Both the position numbers and the translations under genes were made by a program. The notes below the pieces were generated by a model, which saw only the letters and a program-made list of their open reading frames with translations, searched no databases and had not been told where the DNA came from. From Rossellomorea sp. SC111 (GTDB taxonomy: Bacteria; Bacillota; Bacilli; Bacillales; Bacillaceae_B), in the NCBI RefSeq assembly GCF_024733565.1, contig NZ_JANIOC010000015.1, positions 35,417-99,416 of the forward strand: DNA of 64,000 nucleotides. Reading direction: 5' to 3'. Shown here piece by piece: positions 1 to 8,479 of the stretch. Position 1 is the first letter of the stretch. Each line of letters starts with the position of its first letter.

Positions 1-6
1 GAAGCA

Positions 7-714
7 TTGAAACAACAAAACTTTGATTTCCACGGAATCCTCTGCAACATATTTGCGGAAGATAGAGAAACGTTTAGTAAGAAAATTGATGAATGGGTGT
101 CAAAACTGGCAAATGATAAGGAACATTTAAATACGCCAACCCATTTTATACTCAAGGAATTTATGAGGGTGAGAAATCAATACCTGGACTTCATAAAAGA
201 ATATGCGGATTCTCATTTGGATGAGGGGATATTCGATCAGTTCAATTTGTGGAGCAATGTAATCATAGAAGCATTTGACCGGGTCATGATGCGTTTTGTC
301 GAGCTACAATCTGAAGTCATGAAACAGCAGCTCCAGAATCAACAGGAAATCATAAATGAACTAAGCTCGCCCGTCATCAGTTTGAATTCACATACTGCTT
401 TGTTGCCTCTTGTAGGTAACATCGACCCTTCAAGAGCAGAACTGATTTTAGAAAATGCGTTGGACCAATGTGTGAACATGGAAGTTTCCCAATTGTTCAT
501 CGATTTATCCGGTGTCGTTTTAATTGATACGATGGTAGCCCATCAAATTTTTCAGCTAATCGACGCACTTCAATTGATTGGGGTGAAACCAATTCTTTCC
601 GGACTGCGACCTGAAATTGCTCAAACAGCGGTTCAACTTGGATTGAATTTTGAAAACCTCACCATTACCTCCACCTTGTCACAAGCTTTAACAATCAAAA
701 ACAATGAAGTATAA
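7..714 (+). CDS. RsbR-family stressosome protein with C-terminal STAS domain
   Basis: RsbR-type co-antagonists form the stressosome with RsbS, hold the kinase RsbT, and pass stress signals to SigB. The first ~115 residues form the variable helical sensory region; residues ~121-230 form a STAS domain. Both threonines that RsbT phosphorylates in RsbRA appear kept: T175 in DLSGVVLIDTMVAH and T207 in GLRPEIAQTAVQLG. At 235 residues it is shorter than most RsbRs (about 270-290). It opens with TTG six bases from the window edge, so the ribosome site and perhaps some N-terminus lie outside. No rsbS or rsbT is adjacent, as is usual for scattered RsbR paralogues. A second RsbR-like gene lies at 31450-32265. 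The family is sure; the exact start is not. Confidence 0.82.
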   Translation: MKQQNFDFHGILCNIFAEDRETFSKKIDEWVSKLANDKEHLNTPTHFILKEFMRVRNQYLDFIKEYADSHLDEGIFDQFNLWSNVIIEAFDRVMMRFVELQSEVMKQQLQNQQEIINELSSPVISLNSHTALLPLVGNIDPSRAELILENALDQCVNMEVSQLFIDLSGVVLIDTMVAHQIFQLIDALQLIGVKPILSGLRPEIAQTAVQLGLNFENLTITSTLSQALTIKNNEV

Positions 715-725
715 TCCAACAGATT

Positions 726-769
726 AAAAGCATCTTTACACTGAGTACTGTGTATGGATGCTTTTTTTA
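726..769 (+). terminator. Rho-independent terminator of the RsbR gene
   Basis: AAAAGCATC and GATGCTTTT arms with a run of Ts directly after, 12 bases past the stop codon. Confidence 0.8.
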
Positions 770-822
770 CTTTGGGATCAATCATATTCACTTAAATATG
801 AGATGATAAAACTCTGAAATAA

Positions 823-844
823 AATATCTTGAATTAAAGATATT
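823..844. promoter_or_regulatory. MhqR-like operator palindrome
   Basis: Near-perfect palindrome of arms AATATCTT and AAGATATT around GAATTA, about 55 bases before the dioxygenase start. It closely resembles the operator I recall for the B. subtilis repressor MhqR, which controls mhqA, mhqED and mhqNOP in response to methylhydroquinone and catechol. The two downstream genes match the mhqED type, which supports the reading. Confidence 0.65.
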
Positions 845-897
845 TATCGTGTATGATACATTTATAAGGTAATACTATCTCTTAAGGAGTGAAAAAG

Positions 898-1878
898 ATG
901 AACCTAAAACCATTAAAAGGGCAGCATCACGTTTCTGCCATAACAGCAAATGCAAAGAAAAACTATGAATTTTATACAAAAACCCTGGGATTAAGATTAG
1001 TGAAAAAATCCATAAATCAAGACGATACCTCTGTTTATCACCTTTTTTATGCAGATGAAAGAGGGAATCCAGGGACGGACCTTACATTCTTTGAGATTCC
1101 ACATGCAGGACACACGTATAAAGGCACGAACAGTATTTCATTGACGGCACTAAGGGTGAACACAGATGAGGCATTGTCTTATTGGAAAAAGCGTTTTGAA
1201 GAGAAGGGTGTCGATCATGACCCTATTTCTCACTACACCGGACGGTCTACTTTACGTTTCCGTGATTTCGAAGGTCAGCGGTTGATGCTAGTATCTGATG
1301 AAACGAATGAAGGAGTACCGGGTGGTAAGCCCTGGGATAAGAGTCCAGTTCCAGTTGAACATGGGGTTGTCGGTTTAGGTCCCATCACTTTAACCGTCGC
1401 ACGTGGGGAGAGTACAGCTGGTGTGCTGAAAGATGTCCTAGGCTTTAAAGAAATTGGGAGCTTTCCTTCTGATATAGAAGGCCAGGCTGACATCCGTGTA
1501 TTTGAAACAGGGAAAGGCGGAACCGGTGGAGAAGTGTATCTTGAAGAAAGAAATGATCTGCCCCAGGAAAGACCGGGAAGAGGAAGTGTTCACCACGTGG
1601 CATTCAGGGTGGAAGATGAAACAGAGTTGCAAAAATGGGTAGGGTGGATAACAGAAAACCGCCTGCCGAATTCAGGTTTTGTGGAGCGATACTATTTCCG
1701 TTCCCTCTATTTCCGGGAACCAAATGGTATTCTATTCGAACTTGCAACAGATGGTCCGGGCTTTGAAACTGATGAGGACTTTGATGCTTTAGGACAAAAT
1801 TTATCTCTTCCACCATATTTCGAAGCTCAAAGGGAATCCATTGAAGCGAAACTGAAACCATTGGATACGAAAGAATAA
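898..1878 (+). CDS. Ring-cleaving dioxygenase (MhqE/MhqO-type, VOC superfamily)
   Basis: Two vicinal-oxygen-chelate (glyoxalase) domains, roughly residues 5-145 and 150-300, the layout of the thiol-dependent extradiol-type dioxygenases MhqA/E/O that break down quinone-like electrophiles. Metal-ligand regions are visible in GQHHVSAIT near the N-terminus, in GRGSVHHVAFRV, and in the C-terminal REPNGILFELATDGPGF. A GTG at 889 is in frame but lies inside the ribosome site AAGGAG (884-889), so ATG 898 is chosen (8-base spacing). It is followed 13 bases later by an esterase gene, the arrangement of the mhqED operon, and preceded by an MhqR-like operator. Substrate is inferred from family and operator. 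Confidence 0.85.
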   Translation: MNLKPLKGQHHVSAITANAKKNYEFYTKTLGLRLVKKSINQDDTSVYHLFYADERGNPGTDLTFFEIPHAGHTYKGTNSISLTALRVNTDEALSYWKKRFEEKGVDHDPISHYTGRSTLRFRDFEGQRLMLVSDETNEGVPGGKPWDKSPVPVEHGVVGLGPITLTVARGESTAGVLKDVLGFKEIGSFPSDIEGQADIRVFETGKGGTGGEVYLEERNDLPQERPGRGSVHHVAFRVEDETELQKWVGWITENRLPNSGFVERYYFRSLYFREPNGILFELATDGPGFETDEDFDALGQNLSLPPYFEAQRESIEAKLKPLDTKE

Positions 1879-1891
1879 GGAGGACAATCTC

Positions 1892-2497
1892 TTGAAACAT
1901 ATCTTCAAGCAAGGAAATAAAGATCTCCCTACACTTTTATTGCTGCATGGAACAGGGGGAAATGAACGCGATTTACTGCCCCTTGCCGAAATGATTGCAC
2001 CGGAGGCTTCCGTTTTAAGTGTGAAAGGGAACGTGAATGAGAATGGAATGGCCCGCTTTTTTGCCCGCTTACGGGAAGGGGTCTTTGATGAAGAGGATTT
2101 AATTTTCCGTACCAATGAATTGAAACAATTCATCGATAAAAGCGCGAATGACTATGAATTTGACCGTGATCATGTCGTTGCATTGGGCTATTCAAATGGA
2201 GCAAACATCGCGGCAAGCATGATGTATCATATAAAAGACTCACTAAAAGCCGGTATCCTGTTTCATGCCATGGTACCAAGACGCGGGATCGAACTCCCGG
2301 ATTTATCCGATGTCCCAGTCTTTATTGGTGCCGGTAAGCGCGATCCCCTTATACCAATGAATGAAACTAAGGAACTTGTGGAAAACCTGAAAAAAGCAAA
2401 TTCTCCCGTTACTGAGTTTTGGACAGATGGAGGGCATGAGCTTCGTCGTGAAGAGGTGGATGAAGCGAAATTATGGTTTGAAAAGAACTTTAAGTGA
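1892..2497 (+). CDS. Carboxylesterase/phospholipase-family hydrolase, MhqD-like
   Basis: A 201-residue alpha/beta hydrolase. The oxyanion region LLHGTGGNE is near residue 20, the nucleophile elbow is GYSNGAN, an acidic residue lies in GAGKRDPLIP, and the catalytic histidine in DGGHEL near the C-terminus. Length and motifs match the MhqD/YodD esterases cotranscribed with ring-cleaving dioxygenases. Start is TTG 1892 behind a strong AAGGAGG. It shares an operon with the dioxygenase 13 bases upstream and probably the same MhqR-type control. The presumed job is hydrolysis of a ring-fission product or quinone adduct; this is inferred from gene pairing. Confidence 0.83.
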   Translation: MKHIFKQGNKDLPTLLLLHGTGGNERDLLPLAEMIAPEASVLSVKGNVNENGMARFFARLREGVFDEEDLIFRTNELKQFIDKSANDYEFDRDHVVALGYSNGANIAASMMYHIKDSLKAGILFHAMVPRRGIELPDLSDVPVFIGAGKRDPLIPMNETKELVENLKKANSPVTEFWTDGGHELRREEVDEAKLWFEKNFK

Positions 2498-2504
2498 TAT
2501 TTGG

Positions 2505-2540
2505 AAAACTCTGGAAGACAGTTGTCTTCCAGAGTTTTTT
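2505..2540. terminator. Bidirectional terminator between convergent genes
   Basis: AAAACTCTGGAAGAC pairs with GTCTTCCAGAGTTTT, with T-runs on both strands. It lies between the esterase and the convergent gene at 2562-3488. Confidence 0.85.
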
Positions 2541-2561
2541 GTGGAATACAATAGAAGAATC

Positions 2562-3488
2562 CTATCTTTCAAATGGTATGCCAATCTTATGATACGCCTG
2601 GAAAACTCTTAACATTTCCATGGTCAAAATTCCCCGCCATTCCGTTTCCGCAACTTGCCATGTTGCTTCGTAGTGCCCAAACCAGGACCAAGTGGGCTGC
2701 CAGAACCCGTCTTGATGTTGAGATTCTAACTCCTTCCCCAATTGTATCTCTATGACATCCTCCAATATTTCATAAAAGGGTGATGAAGGTTCACTTGCTA
2801 CCTGAAGCGGTTTTGCCACATATTCATTCCACCTCGCAGGATCCGTGCAAACCGTTTTACGAACATTAGTCGAGAGGATTTTAAATAGAGTGGTTTTCGT
2901 TTTCCCACTCACTTCATTTAACAACCTTTCGTAACAGAGGAAATCATGCATGTCGATTGGCTCGATGAATCCAATAAGTTCACTGACCGCTTTTTCAGTC
3001 CATTCTTGAAGGCGGGGATGATCTGGTTGAAACCGATGGAAATATCCTACAATCTCTGCATTTGGATTTGACCAAGTAGTCTGGACGCCGCAATGACCTC
3101 TCTCAGGATCGAAATGCCACCACGGAGCGTGAGGCACTGAATTGACCGCTTCAGGTACAGCATTCCAGCCCTCAATTTCTTCATCGTATTCGTTCTGTAA
3201 ATAACTCATTGCCTTTTGAACGATAGGATGACTGGCGGAAAGTTCTAATTCCTTAGCTTTTTGTAAACCAACGGTAGTAGCAAGTGGGGAGGAACTGTCC
3301 AGGCGAAAGTCAGGTTCAATTGACCGGCCGAAACCCCCGTCACCATTTTGGAAGCAAGCTAACTCATGAATGGCTTCCTCTTTACTTCCTTTTTCAAAAT
3401 GAAAGTTGAATAATTTCTGTTCTAGTGGTCTTGCATTCTGGCGGATATAATCTTTTGCCTTGTTCCACTGCTCGGGGGAAAGGTTCAT
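2562..3488 (-). CDS. Uncharacterised protein of prenyltransferase/terpene-cyclase (alpha-alpha toroid) type
   Basis: 308 residues with sequences typical of prenyltransferase/squalene-oxidase repeats: CFQNGDGGFGRSIEPD near residue 45 and HQDGFWQPTWSWFG near 265, both resembling QW motifs. The DXDD motif of squalene-hopene cyclases is not seen and the protein is half their length, so terpene cyclisation should not be assumed. No signal peptide or membrane helix. ATG start at 3488. It stands alone between the mhqED-like pair and ada. Similar small toroid proteins are common and uncharacterised in Bacillaceae. Confidence 0.7.
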   Translation of the reverse strand: MNLSPEQWNKAKDYIRQNARPLEQKLFNFHFEKGSKEEAIHELACFQNGDGGFGRSIEPDFRLDSSSPLATTVGLQKAKELELSASHPIVQKAMSYLQNEYDEEIEGWNAVPEAVNSVPHAPWWHFDPERGHCGVQTTWSNPNAEIVGYFHRFQPDHPRLQEWTEKAVSELIGFIEPIDMHDFLCYERLLNEVSGKTKTTLFKILSTNVRKTVCTDPARWNEYVAKPLQVASEPSSPFYEILEDVIEIQLGKELESQHQDGFWQPTWSWFGHYEATWQVAETEWRGILTMEMLRVFQAYHKIGIPFER

Positions 3489-3577
3489 ATGAAAAACTCC
3501 TTATTTAAGCATAATTGGTTATAGTAATAGATTATCTATTCGCAAGGGGAATCCCTGCTTATTAAGTGATAAATTCA

Positions 3578-3597
3578 AGGGTCCGACCCTCTTTTTT
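3578..3597. repeat. Degenerate copy of the AGGTCCGTCCCT motif
   Basis: GGGTCCGACCCTC followed by TTTTTT; one base different from the repeated motif GGTCCGTCCCTC found elsewhere. It is a short palindrome and could act as a weak terminator. Confidence 0.4.
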
Positions 3598-3682
3598 GAA
3601 AAATTGATGCCTGATTTTCGGCGGCATCGTTTTTTGATGTATGTATAATAGGATTATAAAAAGGATATAGGGGGACTCGAGG

Positions 3683-4750
3683 ATGATCTCGCTTAAATTG
3701 CAAACGGAGTACTATAAGGCATTAGTAGACAAGAGAACGGACTATGAAGGTGTATTTTACGTCGGAGTAAAAACAACGGGAGTGTTTTGCCGCCCTTCTT
3801 GTCCAGCCAGAAAACCAAAATTTGAAAACTGTGAATTCTTTCAGACAGCAGAGCAAGCATTGCTTTCCTCTTATCGTCCTTGTAAGAGATGTAAACCATT
3901 ATCTCATCCGAATAGTGTATCGGAAGTTGTGAAAATGTTGGTGGAGGCTGTAGAGGAAAATCCGGAGAAGCGTTGGAAGGACAAGGATTTTCAGCAATTA
4001 TCGATTGATGCGTCCACTGCCAGGCGCCAATTTAAGAAAAGATTTGGAATGACATTTGTTGAATATGCGAGAGCCCGCAGGATGGGGATTGCCATGAAGG
4101 AAATCAGATCTGGTGCCAAAGTCATTGACGCTCAACACGTAACCGGTTATGGCTCGGCAAGCGGATTTAGAGACGCTTTTTCAAAAATCATGGGTTCTGC
4201 ACCGGCTTCCTCGGAACATAATCGTGTGTTAAGAACAGCGTGGATCGATACCAAACTCGGGCCAATGATCGGGATTTCTGATGAAAAGGCATTACATTTA
4301 TTAGAGTTTGTTGACAGACGGGGCCTGGAACGGGAAGTGGAAAGGTTGAGGCATAAAACAAAGTCAGCCATCATCCCAGGCACATCAGAGCCACTTCGTT
4401 CCATAGAAAAGGAACTGGAAGCTTATTTTGACGGGAACCTGTCCGCGTTTAGCACTCCTTTGCATATGAGTGGATCTCCATTCCAATTAAATGTATGGAA
4501 GGAGCTTGAGAGGATTCCAATTGGAGAAACAAGGTCCTATACCGAGGTCGCCAAACACATTGATCATCCCACAGCCGTTCGTGCAGTTGCCAGGGCAAAT
4601 GGCTGTAACCAGCTCGCCATCATCGTACCTTGTCACAGAGTGATCAGGGCAAATGGTGATCTAGCAGGATATGCAGGAGGTCTTAACCGGAAAAAGTGGT
4701 TGATTGAGCATGAACGGAAGGTGGCAAATAAGAAGGGTCATGTATTATGA
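3683..4750 (+). CDS. ada: Bifunctional Ada protein: O6-methylguanine-DNA methyltransferase and transcriptional activator
   Basis: A full-length Ada (355 residues; E. coli Ada has 354). The N-terminal zinc domain keeps four cysteines, C36, C40, C67 and C70 (FCRPSC...RPCKRC); the first corresponds to the phosphotriester methyl acceptor. An AraC-type helix-turn-helix region follows (~85-175). The C-terminal methyltransferase domain has the suicide cysteine C317 in PCHRV. The protein repairs O6-methylguanine and methylphosphotriesters and, once methylated, activates alkylation-response genes. In B. subtilis these functions are split between AdaA and AdaB; here they are fused. Start ATG 3683 behind GGGGGA. 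Confidence 0.95.
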   Translation: MISLKLQTEYYKALVDKRTDYEGVFYVGVKTTGVFCRPSCPARKPKFENCEFFQTAEQALLSSYRPCKRCKPLSHPNSVSEVVKMLVEAVEENPEKRWKDKDFQQLSIDASTARRQFKKRFGMTFVEYARARRMGIAMKEIRSGAKVIDAQHVTGYGSASGFRDAFSKIMGSAPASSEHNRVLRTAWIDTKLGPMIGISDEKALHLLEFVDRRGLEREVERLRHKTKSAIIPGTSEPLRSIEKELEAYFDGNLSAFSTPLHMSGSPFQLNVWKELERIPIGETRSYTEVAKHIDHPTAVRAVARANGCNQLAIIVPCHRVIRANGDLAGYAGGLNRKKWLIEHERKVANKKGHVL

Positions 4751-4879
4751 TGTTCAGCAGATGGTTCCTCATAAGTGAAGGATTTCAATGCAACCGTAAG
4801 GAAATAGGTGTTGCAGACTCTGATAAGAGCTACTAGACTATGAAATAGAGTCCTTTACAGAATCGGGAGCAATGTAGAT

Positions 4880-5485
4880 ATGAATGTGTTGAGAAAAGCA
4901 GTTATTTTAGGGTTCGCATCAACTATACAAGGTTTGGCTATGGCAGTGTTTTTGTTTCCCCACTTCATCCCTTCCGGTGGTGCAGCAAGTGTGAGTGTGT
5001 TATTAAACTACTTACTGCATATCCCTTTTGCGGTCACCTTGTGGGTAATGAACGCCTGTTTATTGGGTGCCGCTGTGAAGTGGCTGGGGAAGGGAAATGC
5101 CTTCTGGACCATGTATTGCGTAACAGTCACATCAGGGATGGTCGATGCGGCAGAGCCATTTCTGACAGGTACTGTTTCATTTGTATTTGTGGATCTTCTC
5201 ATTGGAAGCATCCTTTTTGGAATCGGCGTCGGAGTTCTGTTTAGGATGGGTGCCTCCTCCGGGGGGATGGACATTTTAGCCCTCATCATTTCAAAGTTGA
5301 AAGGATACTCACCAGGGAAGACATTATTCGTAATAAATGGTAGTGTATTACTGTTAACTGGAATCGTAGTGGATCTGAAAATCATTCTATTCGCCATAGC
5401 GTGTCAATTTATCGCTACAAGAATCTTGGATATCATCATCAAGTTTGACTTCAGGCGAAGACTTACACATATTGAAAATGTTTAA
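4880..5485 (+). CDS. YitT-family membrane protein without C-terminal DUF2179
   Basis: 201 residues with five or so hydrophobic helices and the glycine-rich YitT signatures FIPSGGAASVSVLL near residue 30 and RMGASSGGMDILALI near residue 128. Most YitT proteins are ~280-300 residues with a C-terminal DUF2179; this one ends after the membrane part, like the shorter YczE-type members. Function is unknown in the family. A full-length YitT paralogue lies at 17861-18760. The stop codon abuts a 40-bp perfect palindrome. Confidence 0.8.
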   Translation: MNVLRKAVILGFASTIQGLAMAVFLFPHFIPSGGAASVSVLLNYLLHIPFAVTLWVMNACLLGAAVKWLGKGNAFWTMYCVTVTSGMVDAAEPFLTGTVSFVFVDLLIGSILFGIGVGVLFRMGASSGGMDILALIISKLKGYSPGKTLFVINGSVLLLTGIVVDLKIILFAIACQFIATRILDIIIKFDFRRRLTHIENV

Positions 5486-5525
5486 ATAAAAGGTCCGTCC
5501 CTCAGCTGAGGGACGGACCTTTTAT
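5486..5525. repeat. 40-bp perfect palindrome made of two AGGTCCGTCCCT motifs; bidirectional terminator
   Basis: ATAAAAGGTCCGTCCCTCAG is followed directly by its exact reverse complement, with no spacer. The As and Ts at both ends give U-tracts on both strands, between a + gene and a convergent - gene, so it is well placed as a two-way terminator. Its core is the dispersed AGGGACGGACCT motif described in the findings. Confidence 0.9.
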
Positions 5526-6302
5526 CTAGGATATTTCTTTGATGATTGATTTTACGGTATGTGTAGGAGAATTTTCAAAGAAAGAGATGTATTGAAACAA
5601 TTTGTTTTTTGGCAGTAGGGTTTTACGTATTTCCTTGGCTGATTTTCCTTCCTGGTGGGCTTTCGTGACAGAATCCTGGAGGCGGAGAAGGTAATCCCGC
5701 TTCTTCTCTAGCAGCTTTCTACCGTGCTTTAGGTACCCTTGATGAGAACAATACACCTCTTCGAAGGAATATGTCAGGACTTTGTTTATGGATCGAATCA
5801 GTTCTGGTACAGATTCGAACGAGAAATTAGACGTGGGAGAATGAAACAAATACAAATCTCCGGAAAAGCAGATTCCTTTCTCTTCATCGATAAGAACAAT
5901 ATGATCATCAGCATGGCCGGGAGTATGGACGATTTGAAACGAATGGTGTTCGGTTTCAAATGCAGGCTCTTGAAGAGGCATAGGATGAAACGAAGGACGG
6001 TTATGCCAAAACATGGCACGATAAAAAGGCAGTTTGGTAACTTGATTGCACTTGTCGACTCCCAGGGGGTGGATCCATTGAGGAATAGAATAAAAGCGTT
6101 CTATCCAAGCACTATTGCCGGTATGATCTTCATGGTGATGAGTGTGAATGACCCGTTTGATGGGAAGCTCTCTGAAGATCGAACGAACTTCATTTTTCAT
6201 ACTATATGGTCCTGTGTCTATAAGAACATCATCGACTTTAAAAATATAAACGGGCATTTTTTGACCAAATGTTTGAACGCTTAACTTGAAAGATTGTATC
6301 AA
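5526..6302 (-). CDS. MBL-fold metallo-hydrolase
   Basis: 258 residues with the metallo-beta-lactamase core: HTHHHEDHTGN (HxHxDH motif) near residue 55, the histidine in VHTPGHADDH near 130, and the aspartate in CFSGDLYLF near 150. The C-terminal ~70 residues are helical and charged. Members hydrolyse thioesters, lactones or phosphodiesters; the substrate cannot be told. Start is TTG 6302, behind GAGGAG on the minus strand. It stands alone and converges on the YitT gene. Confidence 0.85.
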   Translation of the reverse strand: MIQSFKLSVQTFGQKMPVYIFKVDDVLIDTGPYSMKNEVRSIFRELPIKRVIHTHHHEDHTGNSAWIERFYSIPQWIHPLGVDKCNQVTKLPFYRAMFWHNRPSFHPMPLQEPAFETEHHSFQIVHTPGHADDHIVLIDEEKGICFSGDLYLFHSPTSNFSFESVPELIRSINKVLTYSFEEVYCSHQGYLKHGRKLLEKKRDYLLRLQDSVTKAHQEGKSAKEIRKTLLPKNKLFQYISFFENSPTHTVKSIIKEIS

Positions 6303-6385
6303 CTCAGTTACTCCTCACCAAAAATTGTTATAGTACAATATTCGAATAAAATGTGAAAATCCCTGCTAATATCTACATCTTTTCT

Positions 6386-6397
6386 AGGGACGGACCT
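6386..6397. repeat. Single AGGGACGGACCT motif
   Basis: Exact copy of the 12-base dispersed motif, in the gap between the divergent MBL and zinc-ribbon membrane genes. Confidence 0.8.
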
Positions 6398-6474
6398 GAA
6401 ATATCATCTATTACTCGTATGCCGAAAATGGTAAACTAGAGAAAAGGTAGTTGTTTGACATAGGGGGCAATGTT

Positions 6475-6771
6475 TTGCAGAAATGTAATGTATGTAAAAA
6501 TCAATTTCAGTGGAAAGAGTTGTTATTTTCAATTTGGGCTTCATATAAACCAATTGAATGTAGTCAATGTGGAAAAAGGCATGCAATCAATTTTGTCTCA
6601 AAATTCATTGTTTCCTTTTTGATTATTATCCCGGCAGTAGTTTTTGGTTTATTGATTGCACCTTCTCAAGGGCTATCAAAACCGGTGACATTCGGAATCA
6701 TCGTCCTGATGGCATTTGTTATTTCACTTATCCTCCCGTTATTCGTTAAATATGAATATAAGCAAGGATGA
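6475..6771 (+). CDS. Small membrane protein with two CxxC pairs (cxxc_20_cxxc type)
   Basis: 98 residues from TTG 6475, seven bases behind AGGGGG. An earlier in-frame TTG at 6451 has no ribosome site. The N-terminus has CNVC and, about 20 residues on, CSQC, spacing that matches the Bacillus family named for CxxC-20-CxxC; these probably bind zinc. Two hydrophobic helices follow (~45-65 and ~72-92). The stop codon is directly followed by repeat E1, so the gene's own downstream sequence may have been replaced by the repeat. Function unknown. Confidence 0.7.
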   Translation: MQKCNVCKNQFQWKELLFSIWASYKPIECSQCGKRHAINFVSKFIVSFLIIIPAVVFGLLIAPSQGLSKPVTFGIIVLMAFVISLILPLFVKYEYKQG

Positions 6772-6772
6772 A

Positions 6773-7373
6773 GAGAGGCTGGGAAAAGAGTTTAGTTAAA
6801 AGAAAATCCGAACGATCATCGAAATTTTTTTTTGAAAATCGATGTCGTTCGGATTTTATCATTTAACTGTTTAAGTAAATACTCTTGCTTTTGGATATAG
6901 TGAGTAGTGGTTGATTTGCGCTCCAGGTGCTCGCTTTCCGCGGGGCTGGCGGTGAGCCTCCTCGGCTGAGCCTGCGGGGTCTCACCTGTCCAGCGTTTCC
7001 CGCAGGAGTCGAGCACCTTCCACTCCAATCAACTTTCTAAGCGTAAGCGATTTACTATAACAGTGTAGTGACGAGATTGCTACATCATTGCATACACCAA
7101 CTCTAATCCTATTAGTTGCAGTGACAGATTAGAGTTAATAAAACGAATACTTTTCCTTACCTAATGTGAATGACCCATTCTGCTAAGACCCAACACAATT
7201 GCAGAACATTAGAAAACTATAGTCTGTGTATAAATAAAGACAACCATGATGAACCTGGAATTATAATATGATTGCTAAAGCATATACACTGTATAAAACG
7301 GTGTAACAAGTGATCCTAACAAATTATTTGATTGTTCGTCTTTAGAGGAAATGGATTTAGTTTCCCAGTCTCA
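6773..7373 (-). repeat. Repeat element E1 (~600 bp), MITE-like, no coding capacity
   Basis: This copy is inverted relative to E2 (58806-59484) and E3 (63434 to window end). Its ends read GAGAGGCTGGGA and, on the other strand, GAGACTGGGA, as imperfect terminal inverted repeats. Near one end is a strong hairpin with arms AAAATCCGAACGA and TCGTTCGGATTTT (~6804-6859), also seen in E2. A GC-rich unit (6910-7033) lies in one arm; the matching place in the other arm is empty. It fills the whole gap between two genes. Short open frames inside are not convincing genes. Confidence 0.85.
6910..7033. repeat. GC-rich 124-bp unit inside E1
   Basis: Bounded by GTTGATTTGCGCTCCAGGTG and its imperfect inverse ending in CCAATCAAC. 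Core strings such as CCTGCGGGGTCTCACC and TTTCCCGCAGGAGTCGAG recur in E3 in both orientations. It is markedly richer in G+C than its surroundings. Confidence 0.85.
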
Positions 7374-7387
7374 TTTTTAAACATTCA

Positions 7388-8281
7388 CTATTTCTTTTTC
7401 ATTTCCTTTAATACTTCTTCCAATCGATCAGGGTAGTTGGTGAACATTCCTGTCACTCCCCACTCAATCAGCCTTTTCATATCTTCTTTTTCGAGGACAG
7501 TATAAGGATGGATAAGAAGATCATGTTCACGCACTTTATCTACGTATTCTTCATCGATTTTCTTAAAACTCATACCCAATCCAACAGCATATTCCTCATA
7601 ATGGTCAAGCTCTTCGTCCGTGATGGTTGCATTATTCTTATAGTCAATTAACTGGACAAGAGGGATGTCTTCATTCATTTCATGAACTTTTTGAAGGCTT
7701 GCTTCACTAAAAGACTGAATGATCACTTTACTGGAAGGGCCGTTTTGTCTTATCAGATGATAGTCTTTTAATATCTTAAGTAATTTTTCTTCCATACCGG
7801 GATATACTTCAGGAGATTTTGTTTCAATATAATAATGTTTGTTTTTTCCGAAATGTTGTATGACTTCTTCAAGAGTCTGTACTTGCAGGCCGTTATATTC
7901 CGAATTAGCCTTTTCAGGGTACATTTCATTGAACCAGGATCCCGCATCCAATTCTTTGATTTGATCCAACGTATAATCCTTAACAAGTCCCGTCCCATTC
8001 GTTGTTCGATCAAGTGTTTCGTCATGCATGGCAATCAATTCACCATCTTTGGTCATCTGCAGATCAAGTTCTATGTAGTCCCCACCAATTTCGTCACCCA
8101 ACTCATAGGAAGGCAGCGTGTGTTCCGGGGCGTAACCTGATCCCCCTCTGTGAGCAATGTTTAGAATCTTATTATCATTCATTGACGGGTGACCTGATTG
8201 AGCGGAGGCTGGCTGAACGATCGCGGCTCCGAAGCCCATGATTGCTGCCGATAAACAAACATTCTTCATAAATGTATTCAT
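7388..8281 (-). CDS. glpQ: Secreted glycerophosphodiester phosphodiesterase
   Basis: 297 residues with a clear signal peptide (residues 1-27, hydrophobic core then PASAQ). The GDPD motifs are present: [14 protein letters not shown] near 43 and [20 protein letters not shown] near 70. B. subtilis GlpQ is of similar size and cleaves glycerophosphodiesters to glycerol-3-phosphate and alcohol, including from teichoic acid turnover. ATG 8281 lies behind GGGAG. It is monocistronic; no glpT neighbour. Confidence 0.9.
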   Translation of the reverse strand: MNTFMKNVCLSAAIMGFGAAIVQPASAQSGHPSMNDNKILNIAHRGGSGYAPEHTLPSYELGDEIGGDYIELDLQMTKDGELIAMHDETLDRTTNGTGLVKDYTLDQIKELDAGSWFNEMYPEKANSEYNGLQVQTLEEVIQHFGKNKHYYIETKSPEVYPGMEEKLLKILKDYHLIRQNGPSSKVIIQSFSEASLQKVHEMNEDIPLVQLIDYKNNATITDEELDHYEEYAVGLGMSFKKIDEEYVDKVREHDLLIHPYTVLEKEDMKRLIEWGVTGMFTNYPDRLEEVLKEMKKK

Positions 8282-8479
8282 TTTATTTTCTCCCTTCTGA
8301 TTTTAGCTCAATTAAAGGATATAAAATGAATGTGAATAGAAATGCAGACGAATGAAAAGCTAATGTGAAAATTGGATGAATAGAATATGACAGTTGAGGC
8401 GAAAGGCGCATGTCCAAAGTTTGTAGAATAATTTACAGCATTAGGAAAATGCTATAAGAAAAAGTAAAGGAGCCGAAAG

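Noticed and set aside
1071..1082. AGGGACGGACCT inside the dioxygenase gene
   Set aside because: It encodes the conserved family sequence PGTDLTFF, so the match is most simply explained by protein constraint; not counted as a repeat copy.
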